Positions 23,761 to 35,700 of a DNA stretch of 64,000 bases are shown here, one piece after another. Positions within the stretch are counted from its first letter, which is position 1. Every line of letters begins with the position of its first letter. Made by a program: the position numbers and the translations under genes. The DNA is from Alopecurus myosuroides. Its lineage: Eukaryota; Streptophyta; Magnoliopsida; Poales; Poaceae. The stretch is from positions 236,819,551 through 236,883,550 of the forward strand of contig CM054058.1 of NCBI GenBank assembly GCA_028641055.1, written 5' to 3'. The notes under the pieces were generated by a model. That model did no database searches, was not told the origin of the DNA, and worked only from the letters and a program-made list of their open reading frames with translations.

Positions 23761-24074
23761 TTCATATAGAGTGATGCAGGAAAGTAATTTTTTCGTGCAG
23801 TTTGATATTTCAAACTGAGAGCCTGAAGCACAACAGAGCTCTATGAGATATGTAAAAGTCTATGATCATAGAAAACAACACAAAGCTGCTTCTATCACTC
23901 AAAATAATAACCTTTTCCACTTTTCTTCTCTTGATCTGGACGTTGCCCTGTGTTTCTGGGAGACCCACACTACACCATTGCCAGCAGCTGCAGTTCATGC
24001 CACAATACGTCTCCCCTTCGGCGCTCACCCTCTAGGATTCATGCAATTTGGTACTTATCCAAAAAAAATCTGTC
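23761..24074. other. No feature seen
   Basis: About 300 bp between the LINE fragment and the SINE-like repeat. Only short frames are present. Confidence 0.4.
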
Positions 24075-24300
24075 TTTTACACTCACCCCCTATAAATGCA
24101 CGTACGCACATCGTATCCCTATGAGCACATCTGAGAGACTGAGACAGCAGATCTAGTCTTGAGATTACGAAGTCACCACGGACGCCTCGCTGTCGACGTG
24201 AACGCCTCCCGCGGAAGAATATTCTGCTTTAAATGAGAAACACCAACGTAAACCTAAGATTCAACCACCCTCCTAACCATCCTACCAGATCCAAGTTCTC
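24075..24300 (-). repeat. SINE-like dispersed repeat
   Basis: This contains a run familiar from many Pooideae genomic sequences: CACTCACCCCCTATAAATGC, then TATGAGCACATCTGAGAGAC, then GAAGTCACCACGGACGCC. Towards 24260-24290 GATTCAACCACCCTCCTAACC resembles a degraded, reverse-complemented tRNA-like B box. A tRNA-derived SINE on the minus strand is the best explanation. Exact ends were not resolved. Confidence 0.4.
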
Positions 24301-24343
24301 GCAAATTTTAGGTTGGAAAAAGGAAATATGAAAGGTGCAAGGC

Positions 24344-24804
24344 CTAAGAGCAACTCCAACACGCCGACCCATTTGGTCCGTTCGCGTCTGATTCCATCCG
24401 CGCGGGGCAAAAACACGGCCCAACGCGCGCGACCCATTTCGAGATTCCGGACAGATGACCGGTTTCCCATCCGTTTCGACCCATTCTTTTCCATATTTGG
24501 TACATAAATGCGTCGGCGTGGACGCGCGGATGTTTTCGTTGTCGCGTCAATTCCCTCCCTACTTCTATCCTGGCCAGCCTGTCTGTGGCACACCAAGGAC
24601 ACTCCGACGCTTTCGCTCCTCGCTGCCGCCGCCGTCGCCGAAGAAGCCGATGCGGCCGATCAGGTCCCCAACCGTCTCGGCGCGTCCGATCCGTTGGACG
24701 ACCGCCCCGCCGCGTCAAAAAATAAGCCGAAAAAACAGCTCACCCAGGCGGAGAACACGTCGGGGTCCCAGAAGCGCGGCGAGCGGAGGAGGAGGCAGGT
24801 CGCT
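24344..24804 (+). mobile_element. 5' end of a DNA transposon, cut by the copia element
   Basis: Begins CTAAGAGCAACTCCAAC, nearly the same end as the element at 4809. It then shows GC-rich sequence and from about 24508 an open plus-strand frame with an acidic/alanine-rich and then Lys/Arg-rich stretch (KRGERRRRQ). It stops at the copia LTR at 24805. The basic tail resembles N-termini of grass transposon ORFs, but no catalytic motif is present. The other end would lie to the right of the window. Confidence 0.45.
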
Positions 24805-26111
24805 TCAACAGATAGTATGGCCACCTAGAGGGGGGGTGAATAGGTGTTACGACCAATTTTAATTTTTCTTAAAATTAAAGTTTGACAGAAAGGTAAATTA
24901 TCTAGATAATGCAACTAAGGTGAATTACCTATATGAAAAGAACACTAATAAATACAATACAAGTAAAGGAGAGGTAACAAGGTAACCGATAACGGAAGCA
25001 CGCGGAGACACAATGTATTCCCGAGTTCCTCCTTGTTAAGGGATTACGTCTTATTGGAGGGGTGTGAGTTTCGCCACGAAGGTCTTCTCAACGCCACAAA
25101 TGGCTCACCCTATTTTCCGATGAACCCTGCCACAAAGACCTACTTCACCTTCCACTATTGATCCTCTTTGAGGCGAGAATCGTGTCCTTTACAAACAAGT
25201 TTGGGGCACACACCCACTACCAAAATGGGGGCTCCCAACAATCACAAGAATCACCAAGAGTAGCAAGATGTCTAGGTTCTCCACACAAGGAAACCCTAGA
25301 CTAGTTACCCTCAAGAAAATGAGGGGGGAATGGAAAACCAGTTGGTGAAGACGTAGATCAGAGCCTTCTCCTTCAATCCTCCGAAGATTAACACTTTTGA
25401 TGGGAGCGATTGGGAGATATAGCAAGATGGGTGAGCTCTAGCAATGGTGAGATCTATTCTGGACGAGCTAACTCTAGGAAGAAGAAGGGGAGGGGGTATT
25501 TATACCCCTCACCCAAATTCTAGTCGTTTGAGCTATTCCTGTGAAATTCACACCGGAGACTCCGGTGTTAAGACCGGAGACTCCAGTCTGGAAAGTTTCC
25601 GGACAGCCTCAGACCGGAGGCTCCGGTAAGTCTCCAAATTGTCTCCGGAGTGACACCAAGGGGTGACACCACTTCTCTTCGCGCTGGGGAAACATCAAGT
25701 CCGGAGACTCCAGTCAGCCAGACCAGAGACTCCAGTGTAACCGGAGAGTTGGCGGAGATTCCGCCCTTTCCTTTTCTCCTTTGCGCAGATCATGTCTGAG
25801 GTTGAACGAACACACTTGGGCAGAAGATAGTCCCGAGACTCCGGTAAGTCTCCGGACATTCTACGGTGTGTGTCCAGGGGGTGACACCACTTGCGTAGCT
25901 CTCGCTTCTCGCAGGAAAAACTTCATACCGGAGACTCCGGCCTGGAATAAATTCCAGCAAGTTTAACACGTGGAGATCTCTTTGTCCTTTTTGTTTTCAC
26001 ACCAGCATTTGTAATACAATAAAAAGACCCCGAAAACATCAACACATATAAATATATACGTGTGTTGTTAACAAACACCAAAAACAAGATTTCGGCGCAT
26101 TGGCGCTTTCA
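24805..26111 (-). mobile_element. 3' LTR of the Sirevirus-type element
   Basis: The left boundary matches the right-hand LTR copy (shared ATAGTATGG.CACCTAGAGGGGG...TGAATAGGTG). The right boundary is the CA before TCTCCCCCTTTTTGG, so on the minus strand the LTR starts TGAAAGCGCC. Length is about 1,307 bp. The terminal bases at 24805 are TC instead of TG, a mutation compared with TGAACGG at 56617. Several palindromic CCGGAGACTCCGG-type motifs lie at 25550-25960. Confidence 0.8.
25549..25945. promoter_or_regulatory. Array of CCGGAGACTCCGG palindromes in the LTR
   Basis: Perfect and near-perfect palindromes of the form ACCGGAGACTCCGGT occur at about 25551, 25582, 25612, 25700, 25725, 25828 and 25928. 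Related palindromic repeats are a described hallmark of Sirevirus LTRs and are thought to act as regulatory modules. The number of copies given is by eye. Confidence 0.7.
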
Positions 26112-26640
26112 ATCTCCCCCTTTTTGGTGGTTGATGACAACACACATGTTTGCAAAGAATATCATAGCTAGGCTTGGTTTGTGAAAAATAGATGGGCTCT
26201 CGAACAACAAAGTCATGAGCTCCCCCCATGTTTTACAAACAAAACCCACAAGTACAACAATAATGAACAAAATACTTGCATGCATATGTAAGGTAAGTAA
26301 AGCAACAATAATAGGACAAACATAAGATAGCTTCACCAACACAGTCTCACCACACATAAATTTAAGGTCCACTAGGAAATAAACTCGAAATCAACTAAGA
26401 TAAAGGGAACACAATCCATAAAAGCAAATCAAGTCCAAAGACTTGTGTTTCGAGGCAAATCAAAGCAACACTTGCAAACCAAATCCAGAAAAGTCTATAG
26501 CTACTTCTCCCCCTTTGGCATCGAGACACCAAAAAGGGACAAAGAGAAACTACACGGAACCCAAGGATCAATCATCCTCCTCATAGTCCTCGTATTATCC
26601 ATCATTCTGTCCAGTGCCTTCATCCTCATCACCTTCTTCA
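26112..26640 (-). promoter_or_regulatory. 3' non-coding region with polypurine tracts
   Basis: On the minus strand, purine tracts occur directly at the LTR (26112-26127, CCAAAAAGGGGGAGA), at about 26220-26230 (GGGGGGAGCTC) and at about 26505-26517 (CCAAAGGGGGAGAAG). The first is the functional PPT position. The extra ones are a known feature of Sirevirus-type elements. Confidence 0.7.
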
Positions 26641-27970
26641 TCATCTTCTTGATACTCTTCTCCCTCTTTCAGTATTCTCCTCTTCCTCTGTCATAGGAGC
26701 CTTTCCACGGTTGTTGGAATAAGAAGGAGCCGAAGTGACCTCTTCAAAGTCACCCCACAGAAACGTGGAGGCATTCCATTCTTCATAGGACATGGTGACA
26801 GACTCAGTAGGAGGCCCAAGTGGAGGGGTAGTCACAATACCCGCATTATCCTGAAGTTTGGTAATCATCTTCTTCATCTTCCTCCTTTCCTTATAAGCCT
26901 CGTGATTCTCCTTGTGAACAACTATGGTCATGCACAGAATTTTGCGCTGGAACCACGAGAGCTTCTTCATCTCATCCCGAACCTCATCCTTGCTCTGACG
27001 GCGAGAAGGAGGGTCGGCATTCTTCCTCCTAGCCCTCGCGGCCTCAGTGCCAGCATCACCCATATGAGTGTCCTCATCTGAAGGAAAGTGAGAAGTAAGC
27101 ACCTGAAGAGTACCAACGACATGCACCGTCTCACACAGAAGTCCTGGGCACTGATTAAGAATGAGCTTCATCACATATGGAGCATACACGGGAACCTTCT
27201 TGATCTCAATCATGGCACAGTAAATCTCTTCCTTAATGAAATGCATGACGTCAATCTCAAAGCCCTCACAGTCTGGACCCGCACGGTGGCACCTAAAGGC
27301 ATGATAGAGTAAGTTCACTATCCCACCACGAATAGCGTCAACATTTTCGGCCTTGGGAGCAATGTTGTTACGGAAGAGGCGGAGAAGAATGTTGTAGACT
27401 CGCTTCAAGTAATTGGCAGGGCCTATACTCGAGATCTTCTTATACATGGGAGCCATCCTCTTCTTTTCATAAGCAACACCGGATACATGCATCACTTTGC
27501 CAATATTGTCACCATGCATAGGGTAGCCAAGTAGCTCGAAGAGCATAAGGATAGAAGAATCACACCGAACGCGGCCTGTCATCCAAGTCAAAGAGATGTC
27601 AGGATCATCTCCAAAAGTGACTGTGGCATAGAATTTCTGAACAGCCTTGACGTTGTAGTTCTGATGCATGTCCACAAGATGCTCCAGAACAAGCTTCTTA
27701 GTAATCCAGACGGTTTCTTGAAAGTACTCCGTGGCGCCCAGAGCCTCTAAGTCAAGAACCTTATGCGGACAGACTGGATGCTGCAGAACACTCTAAATCT
27801 CCCTCTGAATAAGCCCACACTCTCTCCTCCAATAGCAAGGACTCTCAATAGTGCGAGTCATGGTGAAGAAAGGCCGGGCTGTCATCACCCTATAGTCTTG
27901 CTTACTGATCTTCTTCACAGTGGTGATCCTATCAAACCTGGCCTTCTTCCCCAATTCACGCCTTTAGTGC

Positions 27971-30900
27971 TGTGACGCCCCGAGATCGGGCACTATGCAG
28001 ATTTCAGCATTCCCGCCAAAATCCACATAATAACCGATTCCAGGTTGCCATTTATGATAACATTACAATAGTTCACGAATAATCCACAATTACAACAGAA
28101 ACAGATAGATACAAGATGACTCAACGAGCCAGGGATACAACTGATACAATACAAAGATCCAAATAACAGCGGAAGAAACAAACGTCCGTCTACGGACAAG
28201 ATCCAAATTGGACTAAGAGTCCTGAAGATAACCGAAGGCGTCCGATCCCTGCCCAGGCCAAGCCGGAGGGATTCCCAAGCTAACGTCGTCAGACTTCAAA
28301 CCTGTTGACTGCAATTTGGAATTTGCAGCCACGAAAGAGATTCGTGGGTCAGTACGGTTAAGTACTGGCAAGGGGGATAAAGCCCATACTCACAAGTTAT
28401 ACCGGCGTAGCCAATCATCACAAGGTACAAATACTTTAGGATCTACGGAGAAGAGGGGTTATTGCAAATAAGCGACAACAGGCTGCACTAACCAACTACA
28501 GAGATTCTATTACTTCCAACTATCAGAAAGGAGATAAGATCGAGTGATAGTAACCAACTGAAAGATAACTTCAAATAAACCCATCCTGGATCTCGCCCCT
28601 TATCCGAAGAAGCAATCCGAGGATAACTCACACCGTGGTATTAAAGATGAGTCAAATTATTGTGTGAATAACCTATTACTAGTCAAGTTATTAATCATGG
28701 GGTGAAACATGGTTGATCATTAGGTTGAAGTTGTCCTGAGTACTTGTTAGCCAGTACTTTCACCAAGTAATCCATAACCGCGGAAAACACGGCTTCTCGA
28801 GAAGATTTACCCTGCAGGGATGCACCAAAGTAACCACACTCATGAATATCCCGCCAGATGGAATGCCTCCCACCAAGCGGGGCACTCAACACAACCCAAC
28901 CCTTCTTCGCATCAAGCCCAAAGCACCTTGGGCGCACGGCTACTCGGGCCCAGAAGAAAATGGACCCTCATAGCACTCTAAGACCGTGTCCCCCTATATG
29001 CCGACTACGAAAGTTCCACCCGGGATCCAAGGGCTCGCAAAATCATGCATGCAGCAAATGGAAAACCCGAACTAAATGAGGCGATTTGGACGAGATGCGA
29101 ATCGGGTCAAACTGAGGGGGAGCCCATACTCCCCAAATGCGGGTAGTGCGCTCATCATGGATCAGTAGACAAGACCCTTTTCCTATTAGGGTCGACACTA
29201 GCAGGCCTCAAAACCACAAAGGGCCTCCTGCCGGTGCCTTATCATCAAATTATTATTATTACCATTAACATTAACAGGATTGATTGATTAACATTCGAGC
29301 CCCCGGAACGGTAACAACAATAATAGTACGATAGTAAAAGAAGTAACCGACAACAGGCTCGAGCAAAAGCAAACTTAAGCATGCTAGATAGAACAGGCTC
29401 AATCAAAGGCAGTAGGTATGGAGGTGAGGCAATATCAAGGTTAAGGGATTCATGTGATGGGTTCGTAACAGAAACAACTACCACTAAGGCTAGCAGAAAA
29501 GGATCAACGGAAAGAATCGGTAACAAGTGATGAAAGGCAGCCATATGGCATGCAAGTGAGTATACTTGCCTGAGATCCCGCAAGGTAGCAGAACTTGTCG
29601 TTGCTCACATCATCTCAACGTCCTATCCGGGAAGAAGCAATGAACCTCGAACAAACACCGGAATGCAACAATTACTACTACGGCAAAAGATCCAGCATGA
29701 TCAAGATATGGATGCATGACAAGTTTAATAGATGCACCAAGGTAAACTAGTGGATATGATACACAAGTTTAAATGGACTCCATATGCAGAGATTGCATAT
29801 GGCAAACCCATGCCTTATAGTTGAATTAATTGTTCTAACACTAAGCATCAGGTGTAAGTGAGTTAGAATGATGCATGCATGATGATGATAACAAGATAAC
29901 AACAAATAACAATAATAGGTGCAAAGGAAAAGGAAGAAAACAAGTTTGGAAAATTTGGTTACTTACACATGTCACACAAACAATTATTGTTGTCAACAAG
30001 TTAAAGTGATCAAAACAAATAACAAAGTTTATATTTGAAAAGAACATCAAATTTTAGTTGGATTACATGTTTCACAATTTGAAATTGGACTTTGGATTAA
30101 TTATTTATGAATTAAACAACATTAAACAATTTTTAATTGAATTAAACAGGAATTAAATGGTTTAGGCAATTTAAATTATTCAAACCAGAAAACAAAGTTT
30201 ATATTTGAATAGGTTATTCAAAATGGTATGGAAAACATATTTTATTTGAATTATTTGGACTTAGGAATAATTAGTTATGAATTATTACAAATTGCATTTG
30301 AATTATTTGAATTTGAATTTAAATTGCATTTTGAATATTCAAAACAGAACACAAATTGAATATTTGGAAAGTTTAGGAAATTTGGATCAGAATTCATATA
30401 AAGTTTGTGTTTATTGGAATTATAGAGCAAGAGATATTAAAGGTTGAAATTTATACTCAAATCTGTTATTTAAATGAATTTTTGATTTACAGTAATTCGC
30501 AGGAACTTTTGTTACTCAGATGCAATCTACTCTAGCCACTGTCCAGTGGACCACCGGGCCTCTGGTGCTTGCGTGGCCAGGGCAGTCGCTGACGGGTGGG
30601 GCCGTGCGCTGCGGGAAAAACAAGCAAAAGGGTGGGCTTAAAGCGCGGCAGTGGGGGATCGATCCCACGATCGATGCGCTGCGCGCGGTGGGGTGGAACC
30701 ACTGCGGCTCGGTCAGCTTGGTGTTAGGTGTAGGGCGCGTCTCCTTTTGAGGTACTGCCTCTGCATGGTACCCGGATCTGACGAACGGAACACCAGGTTC
30801 AGATGCAGTTCCAGCGATGGACGGAGACAGACGACGGCCTTCGGCCGCTGCGGCACTGGGGCGCTGCTCGAGCGTGGGCTCGTGCGGCCGGTGTGCCGTG

Positions 30901-32218
30901 GCCGTGCCACCGTGGGTGCTTCGTGAGCGTGCGTGCAAGAAGGAGAGACAGGGAGGATGGATCGCACCTGCTGGTAGCTGTCGAGGTGCAGGTGACGGCG
31001 AGCCTTGCCGGCGTCGGCGCGGCCGGCACAGGCCGTCTCCCGCCTCCGAGCCTTCAGGGAAAATGGAGGTGGAAGGGAGATGGTTCCATTCCCGCAAGAA
31101 GGAGACCTCGAGGTGAACGGGGGGAACGGCGATGAGGGGAGGAAGGTGGCGGTGGTGTTCAGGTTCAGTGTCGATGGTTTCAGCAAGGCAGTGTCGATCT
31201 TCAGAAACAGAAAGGCTTTGGGGAGAAGGAAGAGAAGTGGGCGGCGCAGAGGGAGGAGCTCTAGGGTTAGCAGAGGGCAGAGGGGCGGTGGATACTTAAG
31301 GAGGGAGGCATCCTTGTACGGCAGCTCATCCATGGGGTGGGGAATCGATCCAGTGGTTCTGAACATGTTCGTACACTTGAGGAAGAAGACAACAGAGAGG
31401 AGGGTTGGGCCAGAAGAAAAAGGGAGTGGGCTTGGGAAAGAAAATGGGCTGAGGTGGAGAAGAGAAAAGGAAAAGGGGTTGGGCTGCCCTCTCCTTTGGG
31501 ATTCCTTTTTTTTATTTTTTTATTATTTTTTTTGTAAAAAGAAATAAGAGGGAGAGAGGGAAAGGATTTGGGGGGGGTTTTGGGGTGGTTATTTCATTGA
31601 ATAATTTTATTACTTTCAAAACAACAAGATGGAAGCAATGTTAGCATTATTCTAAAAATTGGAATTATTAGGTGGAATTTTAAAGTGGTTGGGTGAATTT
31701 TCAAATAAGGTTGCTTTTGGGAATTTTTGGAAATAAATAGATTCCATTTAATAAGTTTCAAAACCATTATGCAAACATGCTTTTAAATAGGGTTACCCCT
31801 AGTTTTAAAGTGATTTTGAGAATACAAAAGTGTGGTGAATTTTATGGATTCAAAAGGTACTGATTTTGATAATAGATTTGAAATTGAAAATAAAGGTGAT
31901 TTAATTAATTAATGGAAAATAGTTGTTTGATTAAACCCAACAAGTTAAAGAATGACTTGATTTGAATTTTGGAAGTGGCCATTAGGGTTTGTTAACAACA
32001 GGGACAAATTTATTTAGCAGGCAATTTGTTTAAAACAATTTCCAAACTATTGAAAACAAATGAGTGGTTTAGTTTGCAAGTTTGAAATTGCAAAATTTTT
32101 GAGCAAGGGTGAAAGTTTAAATTGTTTTTGAAAATTTCAGTTGTGATGCAAACATGGTGCAATGCAATGTGATGCATATGATGCAAGCAAACAAACAGGT
32201 AACACCCCAGGTGTTACA
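27971..32218 (-). repeat. 3' LTR of the LARD-like element (4,248 bp)
   Basis: Near-identical to 32717-36964. It contains an AT-rich part (29800-30510 and 31560-32218) and a GC-rich block (30516-31370). In the GC-rich block long frames exist on both strands (193 and 217 codons on the minus strand). They overlap each other, have no recognisable motif, and are best explained by base composition. Confidence 0.93.
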
Positions 32219-32716
32219 GACGACACCACTAACAAGGGATTGCGCCCTCGCAATCCACCTGCTAACCCGGGAGGGGAAAGAAGTTCGACTATCGATTCTT
32301 CGTGCTTCCAGTTGATCTCCTCGACACCACTAACAAGGGTTTCTCGACACCACTAACAAGGGATTCTTGCTCGGAGTCACGACGATGTTCTTCCACCAGG
32401 AATCTTCCGATGATCGAACCTATTAGGTTAAGGGCTCAGAAAACGTCCACCCACGTAGGATCCTAACACTTTGAAAGATAGACAGGAAGAGAGACTCCAA
32501 AACAAATAAGATGGGAGGGGAAATAGAATAGAGGTAAGGAGAAAACAAGAATCCTATTGAGATGTTTTTCAAAATAGTTTAACAGAAATAGTTTTTGACA
32601 CTCTGGAAACAACGACCGTTAGCGAGGTTAACCTACAGGCTTTGCGGACCCGTTGCTTCGATAACCATTCGTATCGAAACAATCTCGGGAATCGGAACCA
32701 AGGCTCTGATACCATT
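32219..32716 (-). other. Internal region of the LARD-like element
   Basis: Only 498 bp and non-coding. A 17-bp motif, GACACCACTAACAAGGG, occurs three times (about 32222, 32323 and 32346). No purine tract borders the 3' LTR on the minus strand as expected, suggesting that the internal region has been rearranged or shortened. Confidence 0.8.
32703..32714 (-). promoter_or_regulatory. Primer binding site (tRNA-iMet) of the LARD-like element
   Basis: TGGTATCAGAGC on the minus strand, two bases after the 5' LTR end at 32717. It matches the 3' end of initiator methionine tRNA, the commonest plant retrotransposon primer. Confidence 0.9.
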
Positions 32717-35700
32717 TGTGACGCCCCGAGATCGGGCACTATGCAGATTTCAGCATTCCCGCCAAAATCCACATAATAACCGATTCCAGGTTGCCATTTA
32801 TGATAACATTACAATAGTTCACGAATAATCCACAATTACAACAGAAACAGATAGATACAAGATGACTCAACGAGCCAGGGATACAACTGATACAATACAA
32901 AGATCCAAATAACAGCGGAAGAAACAAACGTCCGTCTACGGACAAGATCCAAATTGGACTAAGAGTCCTGAAGATAACCGAAGGCGTCCGATCCCTGCCC
33001 AGGCCAAGCCGGAGGGATTCCCAAGCTAACGTCGTCAGACTTCAAACCTGTTGACTGCAATTTGGAATTTGCAGCCACGAAAGAGATTCGTGGGTCAGTA
33101 CGGTTAAGTACTGGCAAGGGGGATAAAGCCCATACTCACAAGTTATACCGGCGTAGCCAATCATCACAAGGTACAAATACTTTAGGATCTACGGAGAAGA
33201 GGGGTTATTGCAAATAAGCGACAACAGGCTGCACTAACCAACTACAGAGATTCTATTACTTCCAACTATCAGAAAGGAGATAAGATCAAGTGATAGTAAC
33301 CAACTGAAAGATAACTTCAAATAAACCCATCCTGGATCTCGCCCCTTATCCGAAGAAGCAATCCGAGGATAACTCACACCGTGGTATTAAAGATGAGTCA
33401 AATTATTGTGTGAATAACCTATTACTAGTCACGTTATTAATCATGGGGTGAAACATGGTTGATCATTAGGTTGAAGTTGTCCTGAGTACTTGTTAGCCAG
33501 TACTTTCACCAAGTAATCCATAACCGCGGAAAACACGGCTTCTCGAGAAGATTTACCCTGCAGGGATGCACCAAAGTAACCACACTCATGAATATCCCGC
33601 CAGATGGAATGCCTCCCACCAAGCGGGGCACTCAACACAACCCAACCCTTCTTCGCATCAAGCCCAAAGCACCTTGGGCGCACGGCTACTCGGGCCCAGA
33701 AGAAAATGGACCCTCATAGCACTCTAAGACCGTGTCCCCCTATATGCCGACTACGAAAGTTCCACCCGGGATCCAAGGGCTCGCAAAATCATGCATGCAG
33801 CAAATGGAAAACCCGAACTAAATGAGGCGATTTGGACGAGATGCGAATCGGGTCAAACTGAGGGGGAGCCCATACTCCCCAAATGCGGGTAGTGCGCTCA
33901 TCATGGATCAGTAGACAAGACCCTTTTCCTATTAGGGTCGACACTAGCAGGCCTCAAAACCACAAAGGGCCTCCTGCCGGTGCCTTATCATCAAATTATT
34001 ATTATTACCATTAACATTAACAGGATTGATTGATTAACATTCGAGCCCCCGGAACGGTAACAACAATAATAGTACGATAGTAAAAGAAGTAACCGACAAC
34101 AGGCTCGAGCAAAAGCAAACTTAAGCATGCTAGATAGAACAGGCTCAATCAAAGGCAGTAGGTATGGAGGTGAGGCAATATCAAGGTTAAGGGATTCATG
34201 TGATGGGTTCGTAACAGAAACAACTACCACTAAGGCTAGCAGAAAAGGATCAACGGAAAGAATCGGTAACAAGTGATGAAAGGCAGCCATATGGCATGCA
34301 AGTGAGTATACTTGCCTGAGATCCCGCAAGGTAGCAGAACTTGTCGTTGCTCACATCATCTCAACGTCCTATCCGGGAAGAAGCAATGAACCTCGAACAA
34401 ACACCGGAATGCAACAATTACTACTACGGCAAAAGATCCAGCATGATCAAGATATGGATGCATGACAAGTTTAATAGATGCACCAAGGTAAACTAGTGGA
34501 TATGATACACAAGTTTAAATGGACTCCATATGCAGAGATTGCATATGGCAAACCCATGCCTTATAGTTGAATTAATTGTTCTAACACTAAGCATCAGGTG
34601 TAAGTGAGTTAGAATGATGCATGCATGATGATGATAACAAGATAACAACAAATAACAATAATAGGTGCAAAGGAAAAGGAAGAAAACAAGTTTGGAAAAT
34701 TTGGTTACTTACACATGTCACACAAACAATTATTGTTGTCAACAAGTTAAAGTGATCAAAACAAATAACAAAGTTTATATTTGAAAAGAACATCAAATTT
34801 TAGTTGGATTACATGTTTCACAATTTGAAATTGGACTTTGGATTAATTATTTATGAATTAAACAACATTAAACAATTTTTAATTGAATTAAACAGGAATT
34901 AAATGGTTTAGGCAATTTAAATTATTCAAACCAGAAAACAAAGTTTATATTTGAATAGGTTATTCAAAATGGTATGGAAAACATATTTTATTTGAATTAT
35001 TTGGACTTAGGAATAATTAGTTATGAATTATTACAAATTGCATTTGAATTATTTGAATTTGAATTTAAATTGCATTTTGAATATTCAAAACAGAACACAA
35101 ATTGAATATTTGGAAAGTTTAGGAAATTTGGATCAGAATTCATATAAAGTTTGTGTTTATTGGAATTATAGAGCAAGAGATATTAAAGGTTGAAATTTAT
35201 ACTCAAATCTGTTATTTAAATGAATTTTTGATTTACAGTAATTCGCAGGAACTTTTGTTACTCAGATGCAATCTACTCTAGCCACTGTCCAGTGGACCAC
35301 CGGGCCTCTGGTGCTTGCGTGGCCAGGGCAGTCGCTGACGGGTGGGGCCGTGCGCTGCGGGAAAAACAAGCAAAAGGGTGGGCTTAAAGCGCGGCAGTGG
35401 GGGATCGATCCCACGATCGATGCGCTGCGCGCGGTGGGGTGGAACCACTGCGGCTCGGTCAGCTTGGTGTTAGGTGTAGGGCGCGTCTCCTTTTGAGGTA
35501 CTGCCTCTGCATGGTACCCGGATCTGACGAACGGAACACCAGGTTCAGATGCAGTTCCAGCGATGGACGGAGACAGACGACGGCCTTCGGCCGCTGCGGC
35601 ACTGGGGCGCTGCTCGAGCGTGGGCTCGTGCGGCCGGTGTGCCGTGGCCGTGCCACCGTGGGTGCTTCGTGAGCGTGCGTGCAAGAAGGAGAGACAGGGA

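Noticed and set aside
30516..31366. Long frames (193 and 217 codons, minus; 180 codons, plus) in the GC-rich part of the giant LTR, repeated at 35262-36293
   Set aside because: They overlap on both strands and in several frames, have no motif, and are identical in both LTRs because the LTRs are identical. GC-rich composition explains them.
32219..32362. Three copies of a 17-bp motif, considered as a CRISPR-like array
   Set aside because: Eukaryotic retrotransposon interior with irregular spacing (about 101 and 23 bases) and no associated genes.
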